Positions 8,143 to 17,857 are shown, counted from the first letter of the stretch. The stretch: 64,000 bases of DNA from Rhizobium sp. SL42 (GCF_021729845.1 NZ_CP063397.1:3362001-3426000), one strand, 5' to 3'. The notes: a model not told the origin generated them from the letters alone. Translations and numbers: made by a program.

Positions 8143-9246
8143 ATGAAAAACGTCGTCATCATCGGAGCCGGCAAGATCGGCGGCGCGATTGCCCGCATGC
8201 TGGCCGAAACCGGCGACTATCAGGTGACCGTGGCCGACCGCAGCGCCGACCAGCTCGCCAAGCTCGATGCCCATGCCGCCGTCAAGACCACCGTGGTCGA
8301 CATCACCGACAGCGCAGCCCTCGATGCCCTGCTCGCCGAAAAATTCGCCGTCCTTTCGGCGGCCCCCTTCCACCTGACCGGCGCGATCGCCGAATCTGCC
8401 GCCCGCACCGGCACCCATTATCTCGACCTGACCGAAGACGTCGCCACCACCCGCAAGGTCGAGCAGATGGCGGTGAATGCCAAGTCGGCCTTCATCCCGC
8501 AATGCGGCCTCGCCCCCGGCTTCATCTCTATCGTCGCCCAGGACCTGACCAAACATTTTGACACGCTCGACAGCGTGCGCATGCGGGTCGGCGCCTTGCC
8601 GCAATATCCGTCCAACGCACTGAACTACAATCTGACCTGGTCGACCGACGGCCTGATCAACGAATATATCGAGCCCTGCGAAGCCGTCGTCGAAGGCAAG
8701 CTGACCGTTGTGCCGGCCATGGAAGAGCGCGAGGAATTCTCGCTCGACGGCGTCACCTACGAGGCCTTCAACACCTCGGGCGGCCTTGGAACGCTGGCCA
8801 AGACGCTTGAAGGCCGCGTGCGCACGATGAATTACCGCACCATCCGCTATCCCGGCCATCAGGCGATCATCAAGGCGCTGCTCAACGACTTCAACCTGAA
8901 GAACCGTCGCGACGTGCTGAAGGACCTGTTCGAAAACGCCCTGCCCGCCACCATGCAGGACGTCGTCGTCATCTTCGTCACCGTCTGCGGCTGGAAGGAC
9001 GGTCGTTACCTGCAGGAAACCTACGCCAACAAGGTCTATGCCGGTGTGGTCGCGGGCAAGAAGATGAGCGCCATCCAGATCACCACGGCCGCCGGCATCT
9101 GCACCGTTCTCGACCTGCTCGCCGACGGCACGCTGCCTGCCAAGGGCTTCGTCCGCCAGGAAGAAATCGCCCTGCCCGCCTTCCTCGCCAACCGCTTCGG
9201 CCGCGTCTACGACCCCGAAGTCATGCGCGTCGCCAAGGTCGGCTAA
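8143..9246 (+). CDS. Saccharopine/lysine-6-dehydrogenase family oxidoreductase
   Basis: NAD(P)-dependent amino acid dehydrogenase of 367 aa. A Rossmann fold opens the protein (VVIIGAGKIGGAIA, residues 3-16), followed by the saccharopine-dehydrogenase-type catalytic domain with CGLAPGF at about residue 120 and YRTIRYPGH in the second half. Members act on lysine, saccharopine or carboxynorspermidine; the divergent Lrp regulator favours a catabolic lysine role, but this is not proven. The ATG at 8143 follows AAGGGCAGAACC; an upstream in-frame extension to 8092 lacks a ribosome site. Confidence 0.82.
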   Translation: MKNVVIIGAGKIGGAIARMLAETGDYQVTVADRSADQLAKLDAHAAVKTTVVDITDSAALDALLAEKFAVLSAAPFHLTGAIAESAARTGTHYLDLTEDVATTRKVEQMAVNAKSAFIPQCGLAPGFISIVAQDLTKHFDTLDSVRMRVGALPQYPSNALNYNLTWSTDGLINEYIEPCEAVVEGKLTVVPAMEEREEFSLDGVTYEAFNTSGGLGTLAKTLEGRVRTMNYRTIRYPGHQAIIKALLNDFNLKNRRDVLKDLFENALPATMQDVVVIFVTVCGWKDGRYLQETYANKVYAGVVAGKKMSAIQITTAAGICTVLDLLADGTLPAKGFVRQEEIALPAFLANRFGRVYDPEVMRVAKVG

Positions 9247-9800
9247 CCGCCTCCGGGGGGAGGAGCGGACCGCAAGGTCCCCGGACGGGGCGGTATAAGA
9301 AAAAAATGGAGGACCGCCCCGTCCACCTCGGTTGGAAGATAACGTGCTGAAGCACCGTTTAGGGCATACGCGGGCTAGGTGCCACGTTACGGGAGATAAA
9401 TCCCCTACGATCCGATCGCACCGCCGCCCCCCTCATCCTGAAACAACCCTACGAAACACCTAGGCATGGGAAGGACCCGCGCGTGCCCGCCATTCGAGGC
9501 CGGATTTTGTCAGCAAACGTGGAAGGTTTCCCTTGGATCCTTTGAGACAAATCATCGCGGGCCAGCCCGGCGCCTTCTAGCGGCTTTGGTAAACGAGGCG
9601 GCCCAGGCCCGCATCAACATGCCGAAGTAATCGACGACTGCGCTTAACATCGAGATGACTTTTCCGACATGTTGGCCACAGCAAGATACAACATCACAGC
9701 CTCGGTAGCGTTGCGGCATGCGTTACACATTCTTGCTGTAGTTGATTTAATAAACTGGATATAATTTACTTATAGTCGCCTTAGATCAGGGGGATTTTTT
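9247..9800. other. 554-base gap; hairpins and AT-rich promoter region
   Basis: No convincing gene. Just after the dehydrogenase, GGACC-GCAA-GGTCC (9267-9280) and GGACGGGGCGGT (9283-9294) with ACCGCCCCGTCC (9313-9324) can form hairpins; the second has an 18-base loop containing A7. The last 60 bases turn AT-rich, include a perfect TATAAT (9760-9765), and end with an AGGGGG ribosome site 8 bases before the next gene. The shift marks the left boundary of a compositionally different segment. Confidence 0.6.
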
Positions 9801-10598
9801 ATGGAGATCACTGGCGAAGCGATCAGACTCGACAATCAGATTTTTCCTACAAAGAACATCTCATCAGCACGCATGGTCGAAAAAGACATCAAGGTTCCTG
9901 AAAGCGATAAAGATTACACAAAACGAATGGTCAGAAACCTCGCTATCGGCGTGATATTAATGCTGGTAGGCATCGCAAACAAAGATCATGAGGACAATCA
10001 AGCCATATCCCTAGTGGGATTGATTTGTGGCGCGTATTTTATATTTTCCACCTGGAAGAGAAAGTTTTTTGATGCCAAACAATATGGGATAGAACTATTA
10101 AGTAACTCTGGCACCATGACGCTGTTTTGGTCCCGCGACCTGGAATTCATGACACAGGTGAGAGACGTTATATTCAAAGCTTTAACAACTAGCAGCACAA
10201 CACTTCACTACAACGTCAACATAGACAACAAGAAGATATTTGACAATTCATTAAACATAACAGCCAAGTCAACCACAAACATCTATGATTACTCGATACG
10301 ATTTACAAAGAACGAAGGAATATCGGACGAGCAATTGCAATTTTTGAATGGAGAATTCAACAACACCCTAAGGGAACTTGGAAAGGCCGCCGAAGCGAGC
10401 AGGAATACCGACCTAGAGGGTGAGCTGAAAAACCTGGTACAAATATTGCGGAGCAATAATCCCGAAAAAACAAAGATTCGAAACGCCTGGGCAAAAGTCA
10501 AAGGAGTCTGCGAAGTTTGGGAGACCGGCGAAGACGTGCAAAAAATCATCAGCACATTGGGAGCAGGTATCGCGACTATAATAACGATGTTCTCGTGA
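9801..10598 (+). CDS. AT-rich orphan membrane protein, DUF6232/PH-like N-terminus
   Basis: Unrecognised by name; 265 aa. Residues 5-30 look like the opening strands of a bacterial PH-like domain (AIRLDNQIFPTKNISSARMV). Two transmembrane segments follow (about 45-60 and 70-85), then KQYGIELLSNSGTMTLFWSRD, a pattern I associate with DUF6232. Residues 130-165 are Asn/Thr/Ile-rich. The C-terminal 60 residues (LKNLVQILRSNNPEKTKIRN, then AWAKVKG) resemble tails seen in bacterial conflict-system proteins and end in a hydrophobic GAGIATIITMF. Bases 9901-9960 contain 23 G/C of 60 against 40 of 60 at 8161-8220, so the gene was probably acquired. Function unknown; no partner gene adjoins it. Confidence 0.75.
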   Translation: MEITGEAIRLDNQIFPTKNISSARMVEKDIKVPESDKDYTKRMVRNLAIGVILMLVGIANKDHEDNQAISLVGLICGAYFIFSTWKRKFFDAKQYGIELLSNSGTMTLFWSRDLEFMTQVRDVIFKALTTSSTTLHYNVNIDNKKIFDNSLNITAKSTTNIYDYSIRFTKNEGISDEQLQFLNGEFNNTLRELGKAAEASRNTDLEGELKNLVQILRSNNPEKTKIRNAWAKVKGVCEVWETGEDVQKIISTLGAGIATIITMFS

Positions 10599-10688
10599 TA
10601 CGGCGCGAGCCGCTTGAGGGCGGGGACCATTTCTTGCCCGCCCGCCCTCATATTAATGGCAATGCCCTTTTAATCCCCGCCTCTCGCC

Positions 10689-13250
10689 TCAGCTGCGCGG
10701 CTTCAGGTTCTCCGCATCATACAGCGGCTTGTAGCCGACGCCGGCGACTTCGACCGGATAGGTCTCCCCGAAATACTCGACATTCAGCTTGCGCCCCACC
10801 TCGCAATAGTCCTGCGGCAGATAGGCGAGCGCGATATTCTTGCCCACTGTCGGACCATAGGCGATCGAGGTCGTGTAGGAGCGACGGCCGAGGCTGTCGA
10901 CCAGCACCTCGCCGGTTGCCGGATCCATGACCGGCAGCGAGCCGACCGGGTAGCGCTTGACGCCCTTGGCATCGATGTTTTCGGTCATCACGAGCGTGCA
11001 GAGCATGGCCGGCTGCTTGTCACGGGCCTTGTATTCCAGATGCTTGGCCTTGCCGCGGAAATCGGCTTCCTTGACCTTCGGGCGCGCCAGATCCGCTTCG
11101 ATCAGGTTGTACTGGGTCAGAAGATCGGCGTTCTGCAGGCGCAGCGACTTTTCCATGCGGCGCGAGTTCGCATAGGTCTCGACACCGAAGGCCATGACAC
11201 CTGTCGCACGAAGGGCGTCCCAGACGGCGAGGCCATCCTCGTATTTCATGTGCAGTTCCCAGCCCTGCTCGCCGACATAGGAGATGCGGAAGGCGGCGAC
11301 CGGCTTGCCGCCGATCTCGATCTGCTTGATCTGGGCAAAGGCGAAGTTTTCCGGGTCGAGACCGGCCGGATCGGGTACGACCTTCTTCAGCGTGTCGCGG
11401 GCATTCGGACCCCAGATGCCGATGGTGATGAACTTTTCCGAGACGTCGGTGATCGTGACGTCGAGGCCGCGATCCTCAGCCACGCGCTTCATGTAGTGGA
11501 AGTCGCGCGGGCCGGCATCCGCCCCGTTGATCAGGCGGCAGCGATCGGCCATGCGGATGACGGTGAAGTCGGCCCGCACCATGCCTTCGTCGTCGAGGAA
11601 GTGGGTATAGATGCCCTTACCGATATTGCCGTCACCACCGATCTTGGCGGCGCAGAGCCATTCGAGCAGTTCGACATGATCGGGGCCTTCGATGTCGACC
11701 ATGTGGAAGTGGGAAAGGTTGACGATGCCGCAATCCTCGCTCATCGCCAGATGTTCGGCATTCGAAACACGCCAGAAGTGCCTGTTATCCCATTCATTTT
11801 CACGGACAGGAACGCGGTCGCCGTATTTTTCCAGCAGGTGCTCGTTGGCGGCATAGCCATGCGCACGCTCCCAGCCGCCGAGTTCCATGAAATAGCCGCC
11901 GAGTTCCTTTTCGCGCTCGTGGAATGGTGAACGCTTGACGCCACGGCTCGACGCATAGGGCTCGCGGGTATGCACGGCCGGGTAATAGATCTTCTGCGCC
12001 GCCTCGAAGCAGCGATTGCCGATGAACTCCTCGGTCAACTGGTGCGGATAGAAGCGGGCATAGTCGATCGAATTGTGGTCGATCTCCGTGCGGCCGTCGG
12101 TCATCCAGTCGGCAATCAGCTTGCCGTAGCCGGGCCCGTCCTTGACCCAGATGGCGACGCAGTACCAGAGGCCGCGCACCTTCTGGCTTTCGCCGCAGGA
12201 AGGACCGCCGGCGGCCGAGACCTGCAAGAGGCCGTTGAACGAATGGCCCTCGTTGTAGCCGAGTTCGCCGAGGATCGGCGTCAGCTCCATGGCGCGCTCG
12301 AGCGGCTCGATGATCTGTTCCATGTCGAGATCGCGCTGGGATGGCGAAAGCCGCGCCTCATGCTTTTCGAGAAGCTCGCGCGGATGGCACATGCGCGGAT
12401 TGGTGGTCTCGTAATAGCCCCATTCGATCTGGCCGCCTTCGGACGTCTTCGGGTCGCCGGTGTCGCGCATATAGGCGGAATTGCCCTGGTCGCGCAGAAG
12501 CGGATAACCGATATCCTTGCCGGTGCCTTCGAACTCGTTGAACGGGCCGAAGAAGGTCAGCGGATGGTCGACCGGCATGACCGGCAAGTCCTCGCCGACC
12601 ATTTCGGCAATCAGGCGGCCCCAGAGGCCGGCGCAGACGATGACGTGATCGGCCATGATCGTGCCGCGATGGGTGACGACGCCCTTGATCCGGCCGCCCT
12701 CGACGATCAACGATTTCGCCGGAGTATTGGCGAACGCTGTCAGCTTGCCGGATTTTTCGGCCGCATCGACCAGCTTGCCGGCAACCGTCTGCGAACGCGG
12801 AATGACGAGGCCGGCGTCGGGGTCGAACATGCCACCCATCACCTGGTCTTCCTCGATCAGCGGAAACTTCGCCTTGATTTCGGCCGGGGAAACATAATGC
12901 GCGCGGGTGCCGAATGCCTTGGCGGACGACAGCTTGCGCTTGATCTCTTCCATCCAGGTGTCGTCGCCGGTGCGCGCCACTTCCAGACCGCCGATGCGGG
13001 CATAGTGCCCCATCTTTTCGAAGAAATCGATCGAATACTGGGTGGTCCAGACCGACAGATAGTCGTGCGACGTGGTGTAACAGAAGTCCGAGGCATGCGC
13101 CGTCGAGCCGATATCGGTCGGGATGCCCGACTTGTCGATACCGACGATGTCGTCCCAACCCCGCTCGATCAGGTGGTGGGCGATGGAGGCGCCGACGATC
13201 CCTCCGAGACCGATGATGACGACTTTTGCCTTTGACGGAAATTCTGCCAT
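10689..13250 (-). CDS. FAD-dependent dehydrogenase fused to GcvT domains (dimethylglycine/sarcosine dehydrogenase type)
   Basis: Large 853-aa enzyme of the dimethylglycine/sarcosine dehydrogenase family. N-terminal FAD-binding DAO domain (residues 5-400; VVIIGLGGIVGASIAHHL, with a histidine in STAHASDF where the family often attaches flavin). This is followed by an FAO middle domain and C-terminal GcvT-type folate-binding domains (about 440-850; VGEQGWELHM). Such enzymes oxidatively demethylate N-methylated glycines and pass the carbon to tetrahydrofolate, a step of choline and glycine betaine catabolism. A choline importer and formate-THF ligase occur elsewhere in this window. Start at 13250; three residues upstream another ATG exists. 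Confidence 0.85.
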   Translation of the reverse strand: MAEFPSKAKVVIIGLGGIVGASIAHHLIERGWDDIVGIDKSGIPTDIGSTAHASDFCYTTSHDYLSVWTTQYSIDFFEKMGHYARIGGLEVARTGDDTWMEEIKRKLSSAKAFGTRAHYVSPAEIKAKFPLIEEDQVMGGMFDPDAGLVIPRSQTVAGKLVDAAEKSGKLTAFANTPAKSLIVEGGRIKGVVTHRGTIMADHVIVCAGLWGRLIAEMVGEDLPVMPVDHPLTFFGPFNEFEGTGKDIGYPLLRDQGNSAYMRDTGDPKTSEGGQIEWGYYETTNPRMCHPRELLEKHEARLSPSQRDLDMEQIIEPLERAMELTPILGELGYNEGHSFNGLLQVSAAGGPSCGESQKVRGLWYCVAIWVKDGPGYGKLIADWMTDGRTEIDHNSIDYARFYPHQLTEEFIGNRCFEAAQKIYYPAVHTREPYASSRGVKRSPFHEREKELGGYFMELGGWERAHGYAANEHLLEKYGDRVPVRENEWDNRHFWRVSNAEHLAMSEDCGIVNLSHFHMVDIEGPDHVELLEWLCAAKIGGDGNIGKGIYTHFLDDEGMVRADFTVIRMADRCRLINGADAGPRDFHYMKRVAEDRGLDVTITDVSEKFITIGIWGPNARDTLKKVVPDPAGLDPENFAFAQIKQIEIGGKPVAAFRISYVGEQGWELHMKYEDGLAVWDALRATGVMAFGVETYANSRRMEKSLRLQNADLLTQYNLIEADLARPKVKEADFRGKAKHLEYKARDKQPAMLCTLVMTENIDAKGVKRYPVGSLPVMDPATGEVLVDSLGRRSYTTSIAYGPTVGKNIALAYLPQDYCEVGRKLNVEYFGETYPVEVAGVGYKPLYDAENLKPRS

Positions 13251-13597
13251 AGCCTGCAATCCTGCCTGCGAGAATGATTGATGTTGAGTTCGATTTTAGG
13301 GTGAGCAGACGCACAATTGCAGCCTGTCTGCGACATTCTCCAAGTGTTGCACGACCACTTATCCGCTGACAATCTGCCAGCCAGCGGCAAAATGACAACA
13401 GCCGATGTCGCCCACACGACAGACGCGAAGGGAACGGCCGGCCGATCGAGGCGACAGGCACGCCGCCAGCATAGGCGCCCCCTCTCCGCCGCCCAGATAA
13501 CGACATATCGCGATGCGTCAATACACTTTGTATGCAGGTTTTAAATAAGATTTAATTTTAAACTACGACAATTCAGGGAATTCATTTGGAGCCACCC
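13251..13597. other. 347-base divergent intergenic region
   Basis: Separates the FAD/GcvT gene from the chemoreceptor, which read away from each other, so it should hold two promoters. The last 60 bases before the chemoreceptor are AT-rich (TTTTAAATAAGATTTAATTT). I recognise no specific operator or small gene. Confidence 0.5.
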
Positions 13598-15466
13598 ATG
13601 CCTTTTCCGACCATCGATTTCCAAGATACCAAATCCGTTCTCGATGCTTTCAGCCGGTCCCAGGCGATCATCGAATTCAGCACGGACGGCACGATCCTGA
13701 CTGCCAACGAGAACTTCTGCCAGGCGCTCGGCTACCGCCTCGAGGACATCGTCGGCAAGCATCACCGCATCTTCGTCAATCCCGTCGACGCCGCCTCGCC
13801 CGACTATACCGCATTCTGGCAGCGACTGGCATCGGGCAGGTTCGACCGCGGCCAGTACAAGCGCTTCGGCAAGAACGGCAAGCCCATCTGGATCGAGGCC
13901 TCCTACAACCCGGTCATGCGCCGCGGCAAGGCCTACAAGGTGATCAAGATCGCCACCGACATTACCGAAAGCAAGATGCGGTCCCTCGACAGCAACGGCA
14001 AGCTCGATGCCCTGTCGCGAGCACAGGCCGTGATCGAATTCACGCCCGATGGCCAGATCATCACCGCCAACGAGAACTTCCTCTCCGCGCTCGGCTATAG
14101 CCATTCCGAGATCGCAGGACAGCATCACCGCATGTTCTGCGAGCCGGGCTACGCCGCATCAACCGAGTATGCAGGCTTCTGGCCACGCCTGGCGGGCGGC
14201 CAATTCTTGAGTGACGAGTTCACCCGCCTGCGCAAGGGCGGCCAACCGATCTACATCCAGGCCACCTACAACCCGATCCTCGATGACGAGGGCAAGGTGT
14301 TCAAGGTCGTCAAGTTTGCCACCGATATCACCGGGCGCGTCACTGCGCTGAAGCAGGTCGGCGCTGGCCTTGAGCGTCTGGCCGACTGCAATATCCGCCT
14401 CACCATCGACGAGCCGTTCACCCCGGAATTCGAACATCTGCGCGCGCATTTCAACACGGCGCTGGGCAAGTTCCAGGAAACGCTCGAGGATGTGCTGGCG
14501 GAGACGACCACCGTGTCTTCAAAGAGCCTGGAGATGCACGACAATGCAGCCGGCCTTGCCCAGCGCTCGGAACAGCAGGCAACGGCGCTGGAACAGACAT
14601 CGGCAGCGCTGGAGCAAATCACCGAAACGGTGAAGGAATCGAGTGCCCGCGCAGGGGACACACGCAAGCTGGTCAACAATGCGCGCCAGGCTGCGAGCGA
14701 ATCCGTCGACGTGGTGAAGGCGACGGTAAACGCCATGGGCCGCATCGAAGGCGCCTCGAAGGAAATCACCAACATCATCAGCGTCATCGATGAAATCGCC
14801 TTCCAGACCAATCTCCTTGCCCTCAACGCCGGCGTCGAGGCCGCGCGTGCCGGCGAAAGCGGCAAGGGTTTTGCCGTTGTTGCCCAGGAGGTCCGCGAAC
14901 TCGCACAGCGTTCCGCAAAGGCTGCCAAGGAAATCTCCGGCCTGATCGCCAAATCGACCACCGAAGTGCAGGAAGGCGTAAGGCTCGTCGGCGAGACCGG
15001 CGAGGCGCTGACCCGGATCGAGGATTTCGTCGAATCGATCAATCGCAATGTCGAGGCCATCGCAACCGCCGCGACGGAACAGGCGACCAGCCTGCAGGAG
15101 ATCAATTCGACGGTCTCCTCGCTCGATCAGATGACCCAGCAGAATGCGGCAATGGTCACCGGCATCAGCGCCGTCAGCGAAAATCTCTCGAGCGGCGCAA
15201 GTCATCTTGTCACGCTGGTCCAGAGCTTCAAGCTCGACCGTCGCAAGCAACGCCGCGAACCCGGCTCCGAAGCGGCCGCGCGCGGCGCTCAGGACCGCGC
15301 AATCACCTCAGCTCCCGGACGCTCCGCAGTCAAGGCGGCAATGCCTCAGGCCACGGCACCCCGGCAATTGGCACGCCCGGCACCAGCACCCGCCTCTGCT
15401 ACCGGCCGCATACCGGCCGCCATCGGTAACACCGCATTGAAGCAGGACAGCTGGGAAGAGTTCTGA
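13598..15466 (+). CDS. Soluble methyl-accepting chemotaxis protein with two PAS domains
   Basis: Cytoplasmic chemoreceptor, 622 aa, without transmembrane segments. Two closely similar PAS domains (about residues 8-130 and 138-250; both contain the string TANENF and end in FKV/YKV...ATDIT) suggest an internal duplication and sensing of redox or a small intracellular ligand. Then follow a HAMP-like linker and the signalling hairpin with EIAFQTNLLALNAGVEAARA near residue 415. The last residues, DSWEEF, resemble the C-terminal pentapeptide used to tether CheR/CheB. McpY of Sinorhizobium has a comparable plan. Start at 13598 has TTGGAG upstream. Confidence 0.9.
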   Translation: MPFPTIDFQDTKSVLDAFSRSQAIIEFSTDGTILTANENFCQALGYRLEDIVGKHHRIFVNPVDAASPDYTAFWQRLASGRFDRGQYKRFGKNGKPIWIEASYNPVMRRGKAYKVIKIATDITESKMRSLDSNGKLDALSRAQAVIEFTPDGQIITANENFLSALGYSHSEIAGQHHRMFCEPGYAASTEYAGFWPRLAGGQFLSDEFTRLRKGGQPIYIQATYNPILDDEGKVFKVVKFATDITGRVTALKQVGAGLERLADCNIRLTIDEPFTPEFEHLRAHFNTALGKFQETLEDVLAETTTVSSKSLEMHDNAAGLAQRSEQQATALEQTSAALEQITETVKESSARAGDTRKLVNNARQAASESVDVVKATVNAMGRIEGASKEITNIISVIDEIAFQTNLLALNAGVEAARAGESGKGFAVVAQEVRELAQRSAKAAKEISGLIAKSTTEVQEGVRLVGETGEALTRIEDFVESINRNVEAIATAATEQATSLQEINSTVSSLDQMTQQNAAMVTGISAVSENLSSGASHLVTLVQSFKLDRRKQRREPGSEAAARGAQDRAITSAPGRSAVKAAMPQATAPRQLARPAPAPASATGRIPAAIGNTALKQDSWEEF

Positions 15467-15480
15467 TCGGCAAAAGTGGA

Positions 15481-15508
15481 CTGCGGGGCAAAACAGATTG
15501 CCCCGCAG
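15481..15508. terminator. Hairpin between convergent mcp and selO
   Basis: CTGCGGGGC and GCCCCGCAG form a 9-bp stem with a 10-base loop in the 47-base gap between the two convergent stop codons. There is no long T-run on either side, so efficiency is uncertain. Confidence 0.6.
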
Positions 15509-15513
15509 CTTCG

Positions 15514-16974
15514 CTAGGTTCCACAGAAGGTGCGGGTGACGCGCTCTTCCGGTTTCGGAGGCTCACGCAGATCGGCCACATCCGGATCGTCGACAAACGG
15601 CGCCTGCAGTGCCTCCGTCAGACGATGGAAGAACGAAAAATCGTTGTAGATCGCTGCCTGGATGGCCTCTTCGATCCGGTGATTGCGCGGGATGAGGGCG
15701 GGATTGACGGCCTCCATCCGAGCCTGGATCTCTGTCCGGGAGCGACCGTCATCGATGCGACTATGCCAGCGGACTAGCCAATCCGAAAGCCCCGTCGGAT
15801 CGGCAAACCGGGCCTGCAGCCCCGCATGATCGGCCCCGCCGGCAACCTTGCCCAGAGCCCGAAACGTCAGCGTGAAATCCGCTTCGCCTTTTTGCATCAG
15901 CTCAAGCAGGTCGCTGACCAGCGTCCGGTCTTGATCGCTTTCACCGGCAAGGCCGAGTTTGGCACGGAAGGCCTCAAGCCAGGCAGCCTGGAAAATGTCG
16001 CCGAACCGGGACAAAACGCCATTGGCCAACTCGACCGCCTTTTCCTCGTCCTCATCCAGCAATGGCAGCAGGCATTCCGCCAACCTTGCGATGTTCCATT
16101 GGCCGATGCCCGGCTGGTTCGCATAGGCATAGCGGCCGCGCTGGTCGATCGAGGAAAACACCTTTTTCGGATCATATTCGTCGAGAAAGGCGCAAGGGCC
16201 GAAATCGATCGTCTCGCCGGAAACCGCGACATTGTCAGTGTTCATCACCCCGTGGATGAAGCCGACCGATAGCCAGCGGGCGATGAGTTCGGCCTGACGC
16301 GCCGAAATGACAGACAACATGGCCGCATAAGAATTTTCGGCGGAAGCGACCTCGGGATAGTGCCGCGCGATGACATGATCTGCGAGCGTTTTGACGCCAT
16401 CTGTATCGCCGCGCGCAGCGAAATACTGGAATGTGCCGACGCGGATATGACTGGCTGCGACCCGGGTGAATACGGCGCCCGGCAACACGGCCTCCCGGAT
16501 CACCGGCTCGCCGGTCAGAACGGCCGCCAGCGCCCGTGTCGTCGGGATACCAAGCGCTGCCATCGCCTCGGAGACGATATATTCGCGCAGCACCGGGCCA
16601 AGTGCTGCAAGCCCATCGCCGTTGCGGGAAAAGGCTGTCGGACCGGCACCCTTCAACTGGATGTCGCGACGCCGTCCTTCACCATCGATCACCTCGCCGA
16701 GCAAAAGCGCCCGGCCATCGCCGAGTTGCGGATTGAAATGACCGAACTGATGGCCCGAATAGGCCATGGCGATCGGCTCGGCACCGACCGGCAGGATCTG
16801 CCCGGAAAAGATTTGCGCGAGCCGCGCCGTGTCACCCGCGTCGAGCGCAATACCAAGCTGATCAGCCAGAGCCTGATTGTAACGGATCAACTGTGGCTGA
16901 GCCGCAGCGGCAGGCTTGGCCGGCCGGAAGAAATGGTCTGGCAAGCGGCTGTAGCTGTTGTCAAACGCGATCAA
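15514..16974 (-). CDS. selO: Protein adenylyltransferase SelO (YdiU/UPF0061)
   Basis: Pseudokinase-fold enzyme that transfers AMP to proteins, 486 aa, full length. Family hallmarks: QLKGAGPTAFSRNGDG (nucleotide-binding loop, about residue 85), HGVMNTDN and DFGPCAFLDEY (metal site, about 225-250). The protein ends FCGT, with the cysteine third from the C-terminus at the place where many SelO proteins have Cys or selenocysteine. I place the start at the TTG at 16974, six bases after AAGGAG, giving MIAFDNSYSRLP as in relatives; longer upstream starts would add an unconserved leader. Known members modify redox proteins. Confidence 0.9.
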   Translation of the reverse strand: MIAFDNSYSRLPDHFFRPAKPAAAAQPQLIRYNQALADQLGIALDAGDTARLAQIFSGQILPVGAEPIAMAYSGHQFGHFNPQLGDGRALLLGEVIDGEGRRRDIQLKGAGPTAFSRNGDGLAALGPVLREYIVSEAMAALGIPTTRALAAVLTGEPVIREAVLPGAVFTRVAASHIRVGTFQYFAARGDTDGVKTLADHVIARHYPEVASAENSYAAMLSVISARQAELIARWLSVGFIHGVMNTDNVAVSGETIDFGPCAFLDEYDPKKVFSSIDQRGRYAYANQPGIGQWNIARLAECLLPLLDEDEEKAVELANGVLSRFGDIFQAAWLEAFRAKLGLAGESDQDRTLVSDLLELMQKGEADFTLTFRALGKVAGGADHAGLQARFADPTGLSDWLVRWHSRIDDGRSRTEIQARMEAVNPALIPRNHRIEEAIQAAIYNDFSFFHRLTEALQAPFVDDPDVADLREPPKPEERVTRTFCGT

Positions 16975-17231
16975 AGGCAACTCCTTGCCCCGGCAGGTGC
17001 CAGGCGCTTCATTCACACTGCAATATGGGGATCGCGCCCGGACAGACAAGCAAAAACGGAAGCACATTACCGGGGGATGGAGCGGGCCAATTATGGGCAC
17101 GGAGCAGTCCGACATCTTGTCTGGTGGTGAAACAGCGCGCTAACTGAGCGAAGACAGGATTGCGTGGCTGCGCACTCCATGCGGACCATCGCCGTCGTCG
17201 AACGGCGTTCGGAATTCGCCTGACAGGGACC

Positions 17232-17735
17232 ATGACCATGAAGTTTCGCTACACCGTCCTCGCCGCATTCATGGCGCTCGCCGGCTGCACCACGACTGAA
17301 GAAGCACAACAGGTGATTCAGTCACGTTGGATCGGCCAGCCGATCGACTCCTTCTTTATCCAGTATGGACCACCCATCAGTCAGTATCCCCTGGCATCCG
17401 GCACGATCATCTACACCTGGCGCGGCGGTGACAGGACACGCTACATTCCTCCGACCTACACAATGCCCGAACCGGCCCGAACCGTGGTGCGCACCGAGAC
17501 GCGCCAGACCGGCTCTGGCCAGACCGTGACCCAGACCCGCGTGATAGCCCGCGATCCGGGCTGGGGTCCTGAAATGATTTCGCCGCCGCAATATCAGCAA
17601 CTGTTCTGCGAATTGCAGATCACCGCCGACAAGTCGAACAATATCATGACGATACGCGCTTCGAACGACACCGATGGCGAGGGGCTGAGCCTGTCGAGAT
17701 GCGCCGAAGTGCTGGACGCGCATCCGAAGAAATAA
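17232..17735 (+). CDS. Small secreted lipoprotein of unknown function
   Basis: About 165 aa with a clear lipoprotein signal: MKFRYTVLAAFMALAGC, lipobox LAGC with the acylated cysteine at about residue 17 from the second ATG. The mature part contains YTWRGGDRTRYIPPTY, a Thr/Gln-rich stretch, and two more cysteines (LFCELQ and SRCAEV) that could pair. No catalytic motif. ATGs at 17232 and 17238 both sit after CAGGGACC; I cannot decide between them. It is likely anchored in the outer or inner membrane. Upstream selO is divergent. Confidence 0.75.
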   Translation: MTMKFRYTVLAAFMALAGCTTTEEAQQVIQSRWIGQPIDSFFIQYGPPISQYPLASGTIIYTWRGGDRTRYIPPTYTMPEPARTVVRTETRQTGSGQTVTQTRVIARDPGWGPEMISPPQYQQLFCELQITADKSNNIMTIRASNDTDGEGLSLSRCAEVLDAHPKK

Positions 17736-17857
17736 GGCGGCAGTGATACCCGATATGAGTTTGATGGCGCGCGTATTGCGCTTCTGTGCAATCTATTGAC
17801 AAACACGGCCACCATTCGGGCTTTCAATGCGTGCCGTACCGTGACGGAGTTTTAAGA

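Noticed and set aside
9601..9640. Plus-strand stretch reading VNEAAQARINMPK, perhaps a gene remnant
   Set aside because: Too short, ends in a stop, no flanking mobile-element signs.
9754..9765. Strict sigma-70 promoter for the orphan gene
   Set aside because: TATAAT is perfect, but the TTGATT upstream is only 12 bases away, too close for a standard -35; only the -10 is reported.
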